Shown here: positions 25,242-34,115 of the stretch, piece by piece
How positions within the stretch are numbered: the first letter of the stretch is position 1
Layout of the letters: each line of letters opens with the position of its first letter
Assembly (NCBI GenBank): GCA_013138735.1
Contig: WTCE01000044.1
Span: 43,159-107,158, forward strand
DNA from: Crocinitomix sp.
GTDB taxonomy: Bacteria > Bacteroidota > Bacteroidia > Flavobacteriales_D > Crocinitomicaceae
Reading direction: 5' to 3'
Length of the DNA stretch: 64,000 nucleotides
Notes under the pieces: model-generated
Databases searched by the model: none
The model's input: the letters and a program-made list of their open reading frames with translations, nothing else
Told to the model about the DNA's origin: nothing
Translations under genes and position numbers: made by a program

Positions 25242-26285
25242 CTACTTCGCCTTTCCTTTAGGAACGTGCTTATCAGTGAATTTCGAAACTGCTTTATTCC
25301 AAGCGTCCAAATTAGAAGACCGATTCTCATTCATAGCATCATTTGCTTTATTATAAGCATCAACTGCAGCGTTCATTTCGCCCACTGCAGTATTGAATTT
25401 ATCCACATCTTCCTGCGTTCTATTCTTTTCTTTAATTTGACTGAAAGATTCATTTACCGAGTTGAAATTTTCTGTTTTCAAGAAATAATCAGTGATGGCA
25501 GTTATTTTAATCTCGGCCTCATCTTTATAAAACTTCAACATATTTCTACAAGCATTAACAACCGAATTATCGTTCTTAAATGCATCAATGTCCATCAGTA
25601 AATCTAAGCCCTCATTAGCCGTGTTGGCCAAGGCATCTTTATTTTGTTCAATTCCACTTACGTCTTTATTATTGATTGCTGCCATTAAATAAGACTCTTG
25701 GATATAACTCTTAAAAAAGATCAAATAAACTTTATTATAATGCGCATAAACGGCACTAGCTATTTCCATTTTCTGACCCAATTCGTCATCCTCATTCGTA
25801 ATGAGAGTAATGTCATTCTTTGCTGCAAAAACGGCTTGTTGATCTCCAACCATCTTCCCAGATTCGCGCATTTTAGTATTGGCTCCTTCTTGTGCCATCA
25901 GATAAGCCTCCATATTATCATACGACTTTTCTGCAATCTCTTCCATGTCCACAATTTTGGCATAATCTTCTTTTAACACATAATAATTAATGTTTAAAAA
26001 AGCTACCACAGAATCTCTATAGGATGTGCTTCCGTCAAAAGCATTCATGTTTTTTACACGATTTAACGCTTGTTGCGAAGTCTGTATCAATTCTGCACGG
26101 CGTTTTTCAACTTTACGTGCACTTTTACCATGAGAAACGGCGTTGGTATAATCCCACATGTCCGTTTGAATTTTTTTCGTCTCGGCTGAGATTTTTTCCA
26201 TATACTCTAGAGCAGTTTGGGAAAATCCTGAAAATGTAATGGCCATTAAAATGCAAGAGAAGAGTAGTCTTTTTAGATTTTTCAT
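25242..26285 (-). CDS. Secreted helical protein of unknown function
   Basis: A 347-residue exported protein with signal peptide MKNLKRLLFSCILMAITFSG then FSQ. The mature chain is almost entirely alpha-helical with alternating charged and hydrophobic residues (EKISAETKKIQTDMWDY, EVKRRAELIQ-like stretches, INESFSQIKEKNRTQEDVDKF), so a helical bundle or coiled coil is expected. It ends in a basic tail KHVPKGKAK. No enzymatic motif is visible. A -7 element TAAATTTG lies about 36 bp upstream of the start. It heads a likely operon with the two lipoproteins downstream, suggesting an envelope complex; this is inference. Confidence 0.85.
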   Translation of the reverse strand: MKNLKRLLFSCILMAITFSGFSQTALEYMEKISAETKKIQTDMWDYTNAVSHGKSARKVEKRRAELIQTSQQALNRVKNMNAFDGSTSYRDSVVAFLNINYYVLKEDYAKIVDMEEIAEKSYDNMEAYLMAQEGANTKMRESGKMVGDQQAVFAAKNDITLITNEDDELGQKMEIASAVYAHYNKVYLIFFKSYIQESYLMAAINNKDVSGIEQNKDALANTANEGLDLLMDIDAFKNDNSVVNACRNMLKFYKDEAEIKITAITDYFLKTENFNSVNESFSQIKEKNRTQEDVDKFNTAVGEMNAAVDAYNKANDAMNENRSSNLDAWNKAVSKFTDKHVPKGKAK

Positions 26286-26320
26286 GTCTTTTTTCTATTG
26301 TAATTAGAGTTAATTCTTAC

Positions 26321-26328
26321 CAAATTTA
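26321..26328 (-). promoter_or_regulatory. -7 element for the secreted helical protein operon
   Basis: Minus-strand TAAATTTG, a perfect TAnnTTTG, placed 36 bp before the ATG at 26285. No -33 TTG at standard spacing. Confidence 0.5.
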
Positions 26329-26405
26329 ATATAATAGGTTGAGAAGCGACGGATTTAAATGCGATAAATAGTGTGTGGTCGCATTTCACATTTCGATTTA
26401 ATTAA

Positions 26406-26435
26406 TTTGGTTCAAAAATTAAACCCTTATCTTTA
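26406..26435 (+). promoter_or_regulatory. Promoter of the lipoprotein gene at 26441
   Basis: TTTG at 26406-26409 and TATCTTTA at 26428-26435 are 18 bp apart, close to the Bacteroidetes TTTG/TAnnTTTG pair with one mismatch in the last base. The start codon is only 5 bp further on, so the leader would be very short. Confidence 0.45.
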
Positions 26436-26440
26436 ATGGT

Positions 26441-27157
26441 ATGAAAACGATACTAATATGCATGAGTTTGATAGTGGTTTCCTTTTCTTGTGGCACCACG
26501 GACAAAAAAACTGACTCAGATTTTATTGTTTTCAACGGAGTCGAGATGAATACCAATGAAACGGCACTTGAACTAATAACAAAACCGCATTTAACTGGGT
26601 CCGAAAAATCACGACTTGCTGCTGTTTTTGTTTATTATGGATGGACTATTAAGTACGAAAATGGGCTCCTACTCATTCCAGAAGAATATATCGATACGGA
26701 TGATGAAATTGAATTATTATGGAACTTCACGACAAAAGCAAACGACAAAGAATGGTTTGATTATCATGTGATGGAACGGGAATCCATAAACGTTTTACAG
26801 AATGATTCGATTTATCATGTTAAAATTGAAAACAATACGGATTTAAACTCTAACGAAATTGAAGAATTTAATTGTTGCAGCGAAGATTTTAGTTTGGACG
26901 ATAACTATTGTAATGATGAACGAATAGAATCAACTCAGTTTGTCCCCTTCACGGAAAGTCCGCAACTAGCGCGTTATCTTATGGTCACAATGGGCAGTTT
27001 CGAAAATGATTCCATTGAGTTTAATCTAGAATTATTTGATTTGGTTGAAGCTTCAGAGGACTATCGGAGGACTGCTAATTTTGGCTCTAAGAAAATTTCA
27101 ACAATCAATTATGTGGATGAAATTAGACGTTATATGTGTCTGTTTGTAAATAAGTAG
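26441..27157 (+). CDS. Lipoprotein of unknown function
   Basis: A 238-residue protein with signal peptide MKTILICMSLIVVSFSC (lipobox SFSC, cysteine about 17). The mature part is acidic and contains a CC pair (EEFNCCSEDFSLDDNYC, about 144-155), which may form disulfides in the periplasm. No recognised domain. It stands alone on the plus strand between divergent and convergent neighbours, with a candidate promoter directly upstream and only 14 bp before the end of the tail-specific protease gene. Confidence 0.8.
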   Translation: MKTILICMSLIVVSFSCGTTDKKTDSDFIVFNGVEMNTNETALELITKPHLTGSEKSRLAAVFVYYGWTIKYENGLLLIPEEYIDTDDEIELLWNFTTKANDKEWFDYHVMERESINVLQNDSIYHVKIENNTDLNSNEIEEFNCCSEDFSLDDNYCNDERIESTQFVPFTESPQLARYLMVTMGSFENDSIEFNLELFDLVEASEDYRRTANFGSKKISTINYVDEIRRYMCLFVNK

Positions 27158-27171
27158 AATCGAAATTACCG

Positions 27172-29283
27172 CTACTTCCCCAGTCCAATATAATCAATCA
27201 ATACCCGATAAGCTTCGTCCAGATAAATGTCTTCTGTTAATCGCTTTAAATAGGCGTCATTTAGTTCAGACCGATAGGCATTCATTTCCATAATCCGTAA
27301 ATCATATTGATTATTTTTCACTTCAAAAGCATCTGTGCTTTGATTTAAATAAGAAAAAAGAGAATCGATTGTTTGATTTAAGGCTTGATTATTTCGTTGA
27401 TAATTTTCAATGTTTAAATCGTATTTTTCGGGTGCATTCATTACAATTATTAATGAATCAATTGATTGAACGAGTGCATTTCCAAATGATGAAGCGGCCA
27501 ATCTATTTTGGCTGGCTTGTCTTAATTTTTCAATTGGAAAAGGACTTGCGGCGGTATAATAGATTTTTTTGACAACACTGTCTGAACTCAATGCATTTTC
27601 ATAAGTAGATTCGCGATAATCGTAAATATCATATACATCTGGTAATGCAACATCTGGCTGAATGCCTCCTTTTTGATGTGTTGATTTTACAACGCGATAA
27701 TACTTTGAAGTCGTCACTTTTAAATAACCTAAAGATTCATCTAAAGGTTCAGTATTGAACAGATCTAAAACATTAGGATCAAGCGGCATCATTACTTGCC
27801 CTGTTCCTTTACCATAAGTTGTACTTCCAACTACAATTGCACGATTATGATCTTGCATGGCTGCCGTAAATAATTCAGATGCCGAAGCACTTAAGCCATT
27901 TACTAAAATCACTAAAGGACCATTATAAATGCTTCCCTTATTAAAATCTTTGATAGATTGTGGCTCTCTACTTTGTTCCTGAACAATGGACAAAGGGCCA
28001 TAATTAATAAACATTCCTGCCAAATCAATTGCTTCTCGTACAGAGCCGCCGCCATTATTTCGCAAGTCCAAAATTAGTCCATCAATCGATTCCTTTTTAA
28101 GTTTCACAATAGTTTTAGCCACATCATTGGCGCAACCTTTTCCGTTGGGGTCGTCCCAATTGGTGTAAAAATCTGGTAAGGTAATGTAGCCGATTTTCTT
28201 TTCACCGTCCAACAACACACTTTTGATCACATCTTGATCCACATAAACTAAACCTTGTTCTATCACAACCTCTTTGGTTTGTCCATTCGCTTTGCGCACA
28301 ACCAAAGTCAACACTTCTTCATTAAAAGCTCCAAATAGCATTTCAATCTCGGCCATTCCTGCCGTAGTTAAATCCAGTTTTTTTTGATCGCCTAGCTTTA
28401 AACTGAGTACTACATCTTCTTTAGCCAACTCACCTGAAACCCATGCCGGACTGCCAGGCATTACATCATAAACAATAACATCTCCCTTATCGTTTTCATC
28501 AAACTGAATTCCAAAAGCCAAATTATCTTTTGACAATTCGTCTACAAAATCTTCCTGTTCATTTGGCGAAAAATAGGCGGTATGCGGATCTACAACATGC
28601 GCAATAGCATCTAAATAATAAGAGGATAAGTAAGTGTTATATCCCAAAGGGTGTTCTGTAAATGATTTGATTTCATACAACTCCATCTCCAAGAGTTTCT
28701 CCTTAACTTCTGCTTCAAATTGCAAAACAGAATCAATACTTGTTTCATAAGGATTGGGATGAAATTCACCTGAAAAAAGACCTTCTAGCACTTCTGATTT
28801 CAGCCATAAACGCCAACGCTCATCCATCTCTTTTTCGTTTGCTGGAAAAGGAGTGTAATCGGCTTCTTCGTAAGATAAAGTTTCAGTCTTAGTCCAATCA
28901 ATGTCATCTGCCAATAGGCGTTCAACACGCTCTTTACATTGGATCAAATTATTATAATAGATGCCTGCGGCGGCGGTGAAAAATGCCGCTGTGCTCTGTT
29001 TAATCTCTTCATCAATGCTATGATAGTGTTTTGCTTTTAATTCGTCAATATCTGTTTGATAATAGAACATGCCTATCGCGTCTATTTCTTCAATAAAGCC
29101 ATCAAATACTTGTTCAGAAAACTCGTCGTTAAAATCGATTTTGTTGTAATGAAATTGCTCTATAATTTTTTTGATATAATTTGACTGACGACCAATGCTA
29201 GTTGTTGGCTGCGCAAAGACAGACGGACTCAACAAGAAAAAACTCAAGTAGAGAACACAAAATTTTGGGCTAAGAAAACGCAT
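27172..29283 (-). CDS. Tail-specific (C-terminal processing) protease
   Basis: A 703-residue S41-family protease of the Prc/Tsp type, exported by the signal peptide MRFLSPKFCVLYLSFFLLSP up to VFAQ. An N-terminal helical region is followed by a PDZ domain (about 245-330, including GDVIVYDVMPGSPAWVSGEL) and the S41 catalytic domain. The nucleophilic serine is near residue 464 in NGLSASASELFTAAMQD, and the general-base lysine near 488 in GSTTYGKGTGQ. NNGGGSVREAI is the conserved oxyanion-side loop. It degrades or trims periplasmic proteins from the C-terminus. Its ATG overlaps the stop of the aldehyde dehydrogenase gene by one base (TAATG), so the two are translationally coupled. Confidence 0.94.
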   Translation of the reverse strand: MRFLSPKFCVLYLSFFLLSPSVFAQPTTSIGRQSNYIKKIIEQFHYNKIDFNDEFSEQVFDGFIEEIDAIGMFYYQTDIDELKAKHYHSIDEEIKQSTAAFFTAAAGIYYNNLIQCKERVERLLADDIDWTKTETLSYEEADYTPFPANEKEMDERWRLWLKSEVLEGLFSGEFHPNPYETSIDSVLQFEAEVKEKLLEMELYEIKSFTEHPLGYNTYLSSYYLDAIAHVVDPHTAYFSPNEQEDFVDELSKDNLAFGIQFDENDKGDVIVYDVMPGSPAWVSGELAKEDVVLSLKLGDQKKLDLTTAGMAEIEMLFGAFNEEVLTLVVRKANGQTKEVVIEQGLVYVDQDVIKSVLLDGEKKIGYITLPDFYTNWDDPNGKGCANDVAKTIVKLKKESIDGLILDLRNNGGGSVREAIDLAGMFINYGPLSIVQEQSREPQSIKDFNKGSIYNGPLVILVNGLSASASELFTAAMQDHNRAIVVGSTTYGKGTGQVMMPLDPNVLDLFNTEPLDESLGYLKVTTSKYYRVVKSTHQKGGIQPDVALPDVYDIYDYRESTYENALSSDSVVKKIYYTAASPFPIEKLRQASQNRLAASSFGNALVQSIDSLIIVMNAPEKYDLNIENYQRNNQALNQTIDSLFSYLNQSTDAFEVKNNQYDLRIMEMNAYRSELNDAYLKRLTEDIYLDEAYRVLIDYIGLGK

Positions 29284-30734
29284 TAAAGCTGTATGTATAC
29301 ATTTTTTGGTTCGGTAAAAAAGCGCAGTGCTTCAAATCCGCCTTCACGACCAACACCCGAATTTTTAACACCACCAAACGGCGTTCTTAAATCACGCACT
29401 AACCATGAATTTACCCAAACAATTCCGCTATGCAATTGATCAGCGAAACGGTGTGCGAGTGTTAAATTCTCTGTCCAAACGGTAGCAGCTAAACCATACA
29501 CTGTTGAATTGGCCATCATTAAAGCTTCGGCTTCCGTATCAAAAGGCGTTATGGTAACAACGGGTCCAAAAATTTCTTCTTGGTTCGTTCTACAATCATA
29601 CGCCAAACCTTCAATAACAGTTGGGCGCATATAATAACCCTCGCTATATTCTCCTTCTAAATGGACTTGTATCCCGCCTGTTAAAACGGTTCCACCTTCT
29701 TCTTTTGCCAACTCAACATAAGACAATACTTTTTCCATATGTGGTTTTGAAACTAGGGCGCCTAATTTCGCCTCTGGATCCGTTGGGTAAGATACCTTCG
29801 TTTTACTTACCCGTTCAACAAAAGCATCACGGAATTTCTCATAAATTGGCCGTTCAACAAAAATTCGTGAACCGCATAAACAAATTTGCCCTTGATTGGC
29901 AAATGATGAGCGTAAGGTTGTTGAAAGCATCTTTTTAAAATCGCAATCAGCAAATATGATATTTGGATTTTTTCCGCCTAGTTCTAAGGATAATTTCTTA
30001 AACATTGGAGCAGCAATTTTTGCAATTGTTTCTCCCGTTTGTGTTCCTCCTGTAAAGGATATCGCTTTTACTTTCGGATCGCGCGTCATGGCATCTCCAA
30101 CTTTTTGTCCTAATCCATGAACAATGTTTAATACACCAGCTGGCAAACCTGCAGCAATACATACTTCTGACAATAAATAAGCCGTCATTGGTGTAATTTC
30201 AGATGGTTTTGCAATGACACAGTTTCCTGCTGCAATAGCAGGAGCAATTTTCCATGTAAATAAATACAAAGGTAAATTCCACGGTGAAATACAACCGACT
30301 ACTCCAATTGGTTTTCTGGTCGTATAATTAATTCCTGGGTGCGCACCGTTCTCCATATAATGAGATTCAGATGCAAAATGCAAGATAGCTGTTGCAAAAA
30401 ACTTCAAATTACTTACGGCTCTAGGAATATCAACATGCGCAGCTAAAGATTCTGGTTTTCCATTATCCAATGACTCTGCTGCAACAAATTCATCCATGCG
30501 TTCTTCAATCAAATTCGCGATTTTAATCATGATTGCTGACCGCTCATCTTTTGGAGTTGTTGCCCATTTCGGAAAAGCATTTTCTGCTGCTTCAACTGCT
30601 AAATCAATATCTTCTTTTGTTGAATCTGGGATATAAGAATAAACAATCCCTCGTGACGGATCAATATTATCTAAATATTCTCCCGATTTAGGCGCCATTA
30701 ATTCACCGCCTATATAATTTTGAATGTACTTCAT
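29283..30734 (-). CDS. Aldehyde dehydrogenase, aminomuconate-semialdehyde type
   Basis: A 483-residue NAD(P)-dependent aldehyde dehydrogenase. Motifs: ISPWNLPLYLFTWKIAPA, the glutamate in LSLELGGKNP (about 251), the nucleophilic cysteine in FANQGQICLCG (about 285), and the C-terminal signature WLVRDLRTPFGGVKNSGVGREGG written here in part as TPFGGVKNSGVGREGG. That C-terminal signature is closest to the 2-hydroxymuconate/2-aminomuconate semialdehyde dehydrogenases (ALDH8-like) used in aromatic or kynurenine degradation. No other gene of such a pathway is nearby, so the substrate is uncertain. Its stop overlaps the protease start by one base, an unusual partnership. Confidence 0.93.
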   Translation of the reverse strand: MKYIQNYIGGELMAPKSGEYLDNIDPSRGIVYSYIPDSTKEDIDLAVEAAENAFPKWATTPKDERSAIMIKIANLIEERMDEFVAAESLDNGKPESLAAHVDIPRAVSNLKFFATAILHFASESHYMENGAHPGINYTTRKPIGVVGCISPWNLPLYLFTWKIAPAIAAGNCVIAKPSEITPMTAYLLSEVCIAAGLPAGVLNIVHGLGQKVGDAMTRDPKVKAISFTGGTQTGETIAKIAAPMFKKLSLELGGKNPNIIFADCDFKKMLSTTLRSSFANQGQICLCGSRIFVERPIYEKFRDAFVERVSKTKVSYPTDPEAKLGALVSKPHMEKVLSYVELAKEEGGTVLTGGIQVHLEGEYSEGYYMRPTVIEGLAYDCRTNQEEIFGPVVTITPFDTEAEALMMANSTVYGLAATVWTENLTLAHRFADQLHSGIVWVNSWLVRDLRTPFGGVKNSGVGREGGFEALRFFTEPKNVYIQL

Positions 30735-30902
30735 TTTTTATAAATCTAAAGTCTAAAAATAGGGATAATATGGCGTTAATAAATAAATTAAAAGGAGTAA
30801 ATCAAACCTTTAATTAATGGGTTTGGATATTCTTTACGTACATCTCTCAACCAAACGCGCTAATTATTCAATCAATTAAAGGGCGTTTTCCTCATATTTT
30901 CA

Positions 30903-30910
30903 TACCTTTG
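30903..30910 (+). promoter_or_regulatory. -7 element of the tatA-gatA operon
   Basis: TACCTTTG, a perfect TAnnTTTG, 23 bp before the tatA start codon. The spacer side lacks an obvious TTG. Confidence 0.55.
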
Positions 30911-30933
30911 CACCTGTTCTTAAACAAGAAAAA

Positions 30934-31122
30934 ATGGAAAATGTAGTTTACGCCGCAATGCCAGGAGCTGGATCAATCATATTGATCGTAGTTGTCATAC
31001 TCTTATTATTCGGAGGGAAAAAGATTCCTGAATTGATGAAAGGTATGGGGAAAGGGATTAAAGGATTCAAGGATGAGTTGAATGGACCAGGAGAAGAGAC
31101 CAAAGAAAAAACTGAAGAATAA
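30934..31122 (+). CDS. tatA: Sec-independent translocase component TatA/TatE
   Basis: A 62-residue twin-arginine translocation protein that forms the pore-lining oligomer for folded protein export. A single membrane helix (about 12-28, SIILIVVVILLLFGGKKIPEL in part as IILIVVVILLLFGG) is followed by the conserved FGxKKIPEL hinge and an amphipathic helix (MKGMGKGIKGFKDEL), then an acidic tail. Length and motif fit TatA/E rather than TatB. It is the first gene of a tight plus-strand run with gatA 14 bp downstream and has its own -7 element. Confidence 0.95.
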   Translation: MENVVYAAMPGAGSIILIVVVILLLFGGKKIPELMKGMGKGIKGFKDELNGPGEETKEKTEE

Positions 31123-31136
31123 GCTCCCTTAGCGTT

Positions 31137-32555
31137 ATGTATAATTCGTTTGCGGAAATTAAATCTGCTTTGATTAGTGGTAAAACCGTAAAGGATATCA
31201 CCCATTATTATCTTGATCAAATTGAGGGTAAAAAGCACCTTAATATTTTCTTAGAAGTTTTCACGGAAAGTGTTTTGTCACAAGCAAAAATTGTAGACGA
31301 AAAGATTAAAGCAGGAACTGCTGGCAAATTAGCTGGAATGGTGATTGCTTTGAAAGACAATATGGCCTATAAAGGACATAAAGTTTCTGCTGCGTCGAAA
31401 ATTTTAGAAGGTTTTGAATCATTGTATAGTGGAACTGCGGTTCAACGTTTATTGGATGAAGATGCGGTAATTATTGGGCGCTTAAATTGTGATGAATTTG
31501 CAATGGGTAGTTCCAATGAAAATTCTGCTTTTGGGCCCGTTTTGAATCCGATTAATGAAAAAATGGTTCCAGGTGGATCATCTGGCGGATCATCTGCAGC
31601 AATTGCTGCAAATTTGTGTACAGTAAGCTTAGGTAGCGATACAGGAGGATCTATTAGACAACCTGCATCTTTCACAGGCGTAGTTGGTTTCAAACCGACT
31701 TATGGTCGTGTGTCGCGTTATGGGCTTTTAGCCTATGCGTCTTCATTTGATCAAATTGGAACATTTACAACCAATATTGCAGATGCGGCAATCGTAACTG
31801 AAGTAATGAGTGGAAAAGATGAATATGATAGCACCTTGCACCAAACTGATGCCGAAAGCTATGACATTAATTTCCCAACAGATAAAAAATTAAATATTGC
31901 TTATATCGTTGATTGTTTAGAGCGTGAAGGAATTGATCCTGAAATAAAAGCTAAAACAATTGCGACTATTGAAAAACTGAAGGCACTTGGTCACACAGTG
32001 AACCCCGTTTCTTTTCCCTATTTGGATCAGATGGTTCCGACCTATTATGTATTGACTACTGCTGAAGCATCTTCGAACTTTTCAAGATATGATGGCGTTC
32101 ATTTTGGACACCAATCAAAAGTAGCCGAAGGGGTTGAAAACACTTATAAAAAATCACGCTCAGAAGGATTTGGTGAAGAAGTCAAAAGAAGAATCATGCT
32201 AGGGACATTTGTATTGTCGCATGGTTATTATGATGCATATTATACCAAAGGGCAAAAAGTAAGACGTGTTATTCAGAATAAAACGAACGAAATTTTTGCG
32301 GATCATGATTTTGTAATCATGCCAACAACACCTTCAACGGCTTTTGAAATTGGGAAGAATGTTGATGATCCAATCACCATGTATTTGCAAGATATTTTCA
32401 CGGTACAAGCCAATTTATCAGGAAATCCAGCAATTTCTTTACCATTAGGACAGCACAGCAATGGACTGCCGTTTGGAATTCAAGTAATGGGAAACCATTT
32501 TGACGAAGGTAACTTACTGGCCTTTTCAGATTATATGCTGAAAAACTGCCAATAG
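31137..32555 (+). CDS. gatA: Aspartyl/glutamyl-tRNA amidotransferase subunit A
   Basis: A 472-residue amidase-signature protein, the glutaminase/amidase subunit of GatCAB that converts misacylated Glu-tRNA(Gln) or Asp-tRNA(Asn). The Ser-cisSer-Lys triad is visible: Lys about 73 in VIALKDNMAYKG, cis-Ser around 147 in PGGSSGGSSAAIA, and nucleophilic Ser about 171 in GSDTGGSIRQPASF. Length and the C-terminal LSGNPAISLPLG segment agree with GatA rather than other amidases. gatB and gatC are not in the window. It is co-transcribed with tatA and followed 15 bp later by a lytic transglycosylase. Confidence 0.96.
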   Translation: MYNSFAEIKSALISGKTVKDITHYYLDQIEGKKHLNIFLEVFTESVLSQAKIVDEKIKAGTAGKLAGMVIALKDNMAYKGHKVSAASKILEGFESLYSGTAVQRLLDEDAVIIGRLNCDEFAMGSSNENSAFGPVLNPINEKMVPGGSSGGSSAAIAANLCTVSLGSDTGGSIRQPASFTGVVGFKPTYGRVSRYGLLAYASSFDQIGTFTTNIADAAIVTEVMSGKDEYDSTLHQTDAESYDINFPTDKKLNIAYIVDCLEREGIDPEIKAKTIATIEKLKALGHTVNPVSFPYLDQMVPTYYVLTTAEASSNFSRYDGVHFGHQSKVAEGVENTYKKSRSEGFGEEVKRRIMLGTFVLSHGYYDAYYTKGQKVRRVIQNKTNEIFADHDFVIMPTTPSTAFEIGKNVDDPITMYLQDIFTVQANLSGNPAISLPLGQHSNGLPFGIQVMGNHFDEGNLLAFSDYMLKNCQ

Positions 32556-32570
32556 AACCACTAACTAATT

Positions 32571-34094
32571 ATGAAGTTTATTGCATTTATATTTTCTTTT
32601 CTTGTTTGGTCTGTGGCAGCACAGGACTCAACAAATATTGTAAGTATAGATTCAACCTTGACTGCAACAGAACCAGATTCAGACTCCTTAACCTATCAAC
32701 GGTTTTTAGATGTGGTAGAAAATTCGCTTTTTGAATATTATACAGAAACTTGGGGAAAAGAAAAGGCGTATCAAATCATTGATTCTTTAGGTTATGACTC
32801 GGATGAAAAACCGCAATTTTCAGACTCTGTTTATATTGCGCGTTTAAATAAGCTAAATGCATCAACCATTATTGAAATTGAAATCAATGATGATTTATTG
32901 AAAACGGTAAAATACTTTGCTAGAAATCGAAGAAGATTTACGGCTGTATGTATTGGGAGATCTAAACTCTTTTTCCCCATGTATGAGGAACATTTAGATA
33001 AATATGAAATTCCGCTAGAACTTAAATATTTATCTGTTATTGAAAGTGGATTGCGCCCAACAGTTAAATCACGTGTGGGAGCAACTGGACTTTGGCAATT
33101 TATGTATCGTACAGGGCGTATGTTTGGGTTGGAAAACGATTCATACATTGACGAACGAATGGATCCAGTAATGGCAACAGACGCCGCTTGCCGCTATTTA
33201 AAATATTTACATGGTTTATATGGCGATTGGAGCATTGCTTTAGCGGCTTATAATGCAGGTCCGGGTAATGTAAACAAAGCCATTCGAAGATCGGGAGGGC
33301 AAATGAACTATTGGAAATTGCGCCCTTATTTGCCAAAGGAAACACAAATGTATGTGCCCAATTTTATTGCAATGCTATATATGATGACCTATTATAGTGA
33401 TCATAATATTATACCGAAAGAGGCACAAGTTTATTTGCATGAAGTGGATACTGTTTGTTTAAGTTCAAGCATTCGTATTTCACATTTAGATTCTATGTTG
33501 GGCATTCCTGCAGACGAGTTCGAATACCTTAATCCTGTATACAAAACAGATGTAATCCCTCAAACAGACGAACGACAATGCATTACTTTACCACTAACAA
33601 AAATTGACTCTTTCTTAGTGATTGAAGATAGCTTATATCGGCATGATGCTTATTTGGATAAAACGGGACAAAGTTTTGTAGCGCTTGAGAAGAAGAAAAC
33701 GCATACAGTAAAGGAAAGTCAAACCATTGCTCAAATTGCACAATTATATGATGTAACGGTAAATGATGTTAGGGCATGGAACAACTTAAAATCGAATAAA
33801 ATATATCCAGGTCAGCGGCTTACAATTCGCTTAACCGAGCGGAAATATTTTAGTTCGTCAAGTACAGCTTCCAGTTCTTCTTCATCTTCAAGTTCTTCAT
33901 CAAAAACTAAAAAAACTCCACCCAAAACAGTGGATGATGGAAAGTATAAATATTACATATTAAAATCTGGCGAAAGCCTATGGACAGTGAGCCAAAAATT
34001 TGGCATACCTTTTGCGACTATTCAAGCATTGAATACGGATATAGATCCTAAACGCATGCAACCGGGAGACAAAATTAAGATCAAACGGCTGTAG
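32571..34094 (+). CDS. Membrane-bound lytic murein transglycosylase with two LysM domains
   Basis: A 507-residue MltD-like enzyme that cleaves peptidoglycan glycan strands. Signal peptide MKFIAFIFSFLVWSVAA then QDS. The SLT catalytic domain has the glutamate at about residue 157 in LSVIESGLRP, followed by GATGLWQFMYRTGRMFGL and ALAAYNAGPGNVNKAI. Two LysM repeats follow (about 380-425 beginning HTVKESQTIAQIA, and about 463-507 beginning YYILKSGESLWTVSQKFG), separated by a serine-rich linker (a run of S with KTKKTPP). There is no lipobox, so it is periplasmic or secreted. It sits in the tatA-gatA run. Confidence 0.95.
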   Translation: MKFIAFIFSFLVWSVAAQDSTNIVSIDSTLTATEPDSDSLTYQRFLDVVENSLFEYYTETWGKEKAYQIIDSLGYDSDEKPQFSDSVYIARLNKLNASTIIEIEINDDLLKTVKYFARNRRRFTAVCIGRSKLFFPMYEEHLDKYEIPLELKYLSVIESGLRPTVKSRVGATGLWQFMYRTGRMFGLENDSYIDERMDPVMATDAACRYLKYLHGLYGDWSIALAAYNAGPGNVNKAIRRSGGQMNYWKLRPYLPKETQMYVPNFIAMLYMMTYYSDHNIIPKEAQVYLHEVDTVCLSSSIRISHLDSMLGIPADEFEYLNPVYKTDVIPQTDERQCITLPLTKIDSFLVIEDSLYRHDAYLDKTGQSFVALEKKKTHTVKESQTIAQIAQLYDVTVNDVRAWNNLKSNKIYPGQRLTIRLTERKYFSSSSTASSSSSSSSSSSKTKKTPPKTVDDGKYKYYILKSGESLWTVSQKFGIPFATIQALNTDIDPKRMQPGDKIKIKRL

Positions 34095-34115
34095 GCTTCA
34101 AAAAACCTAAGCATT

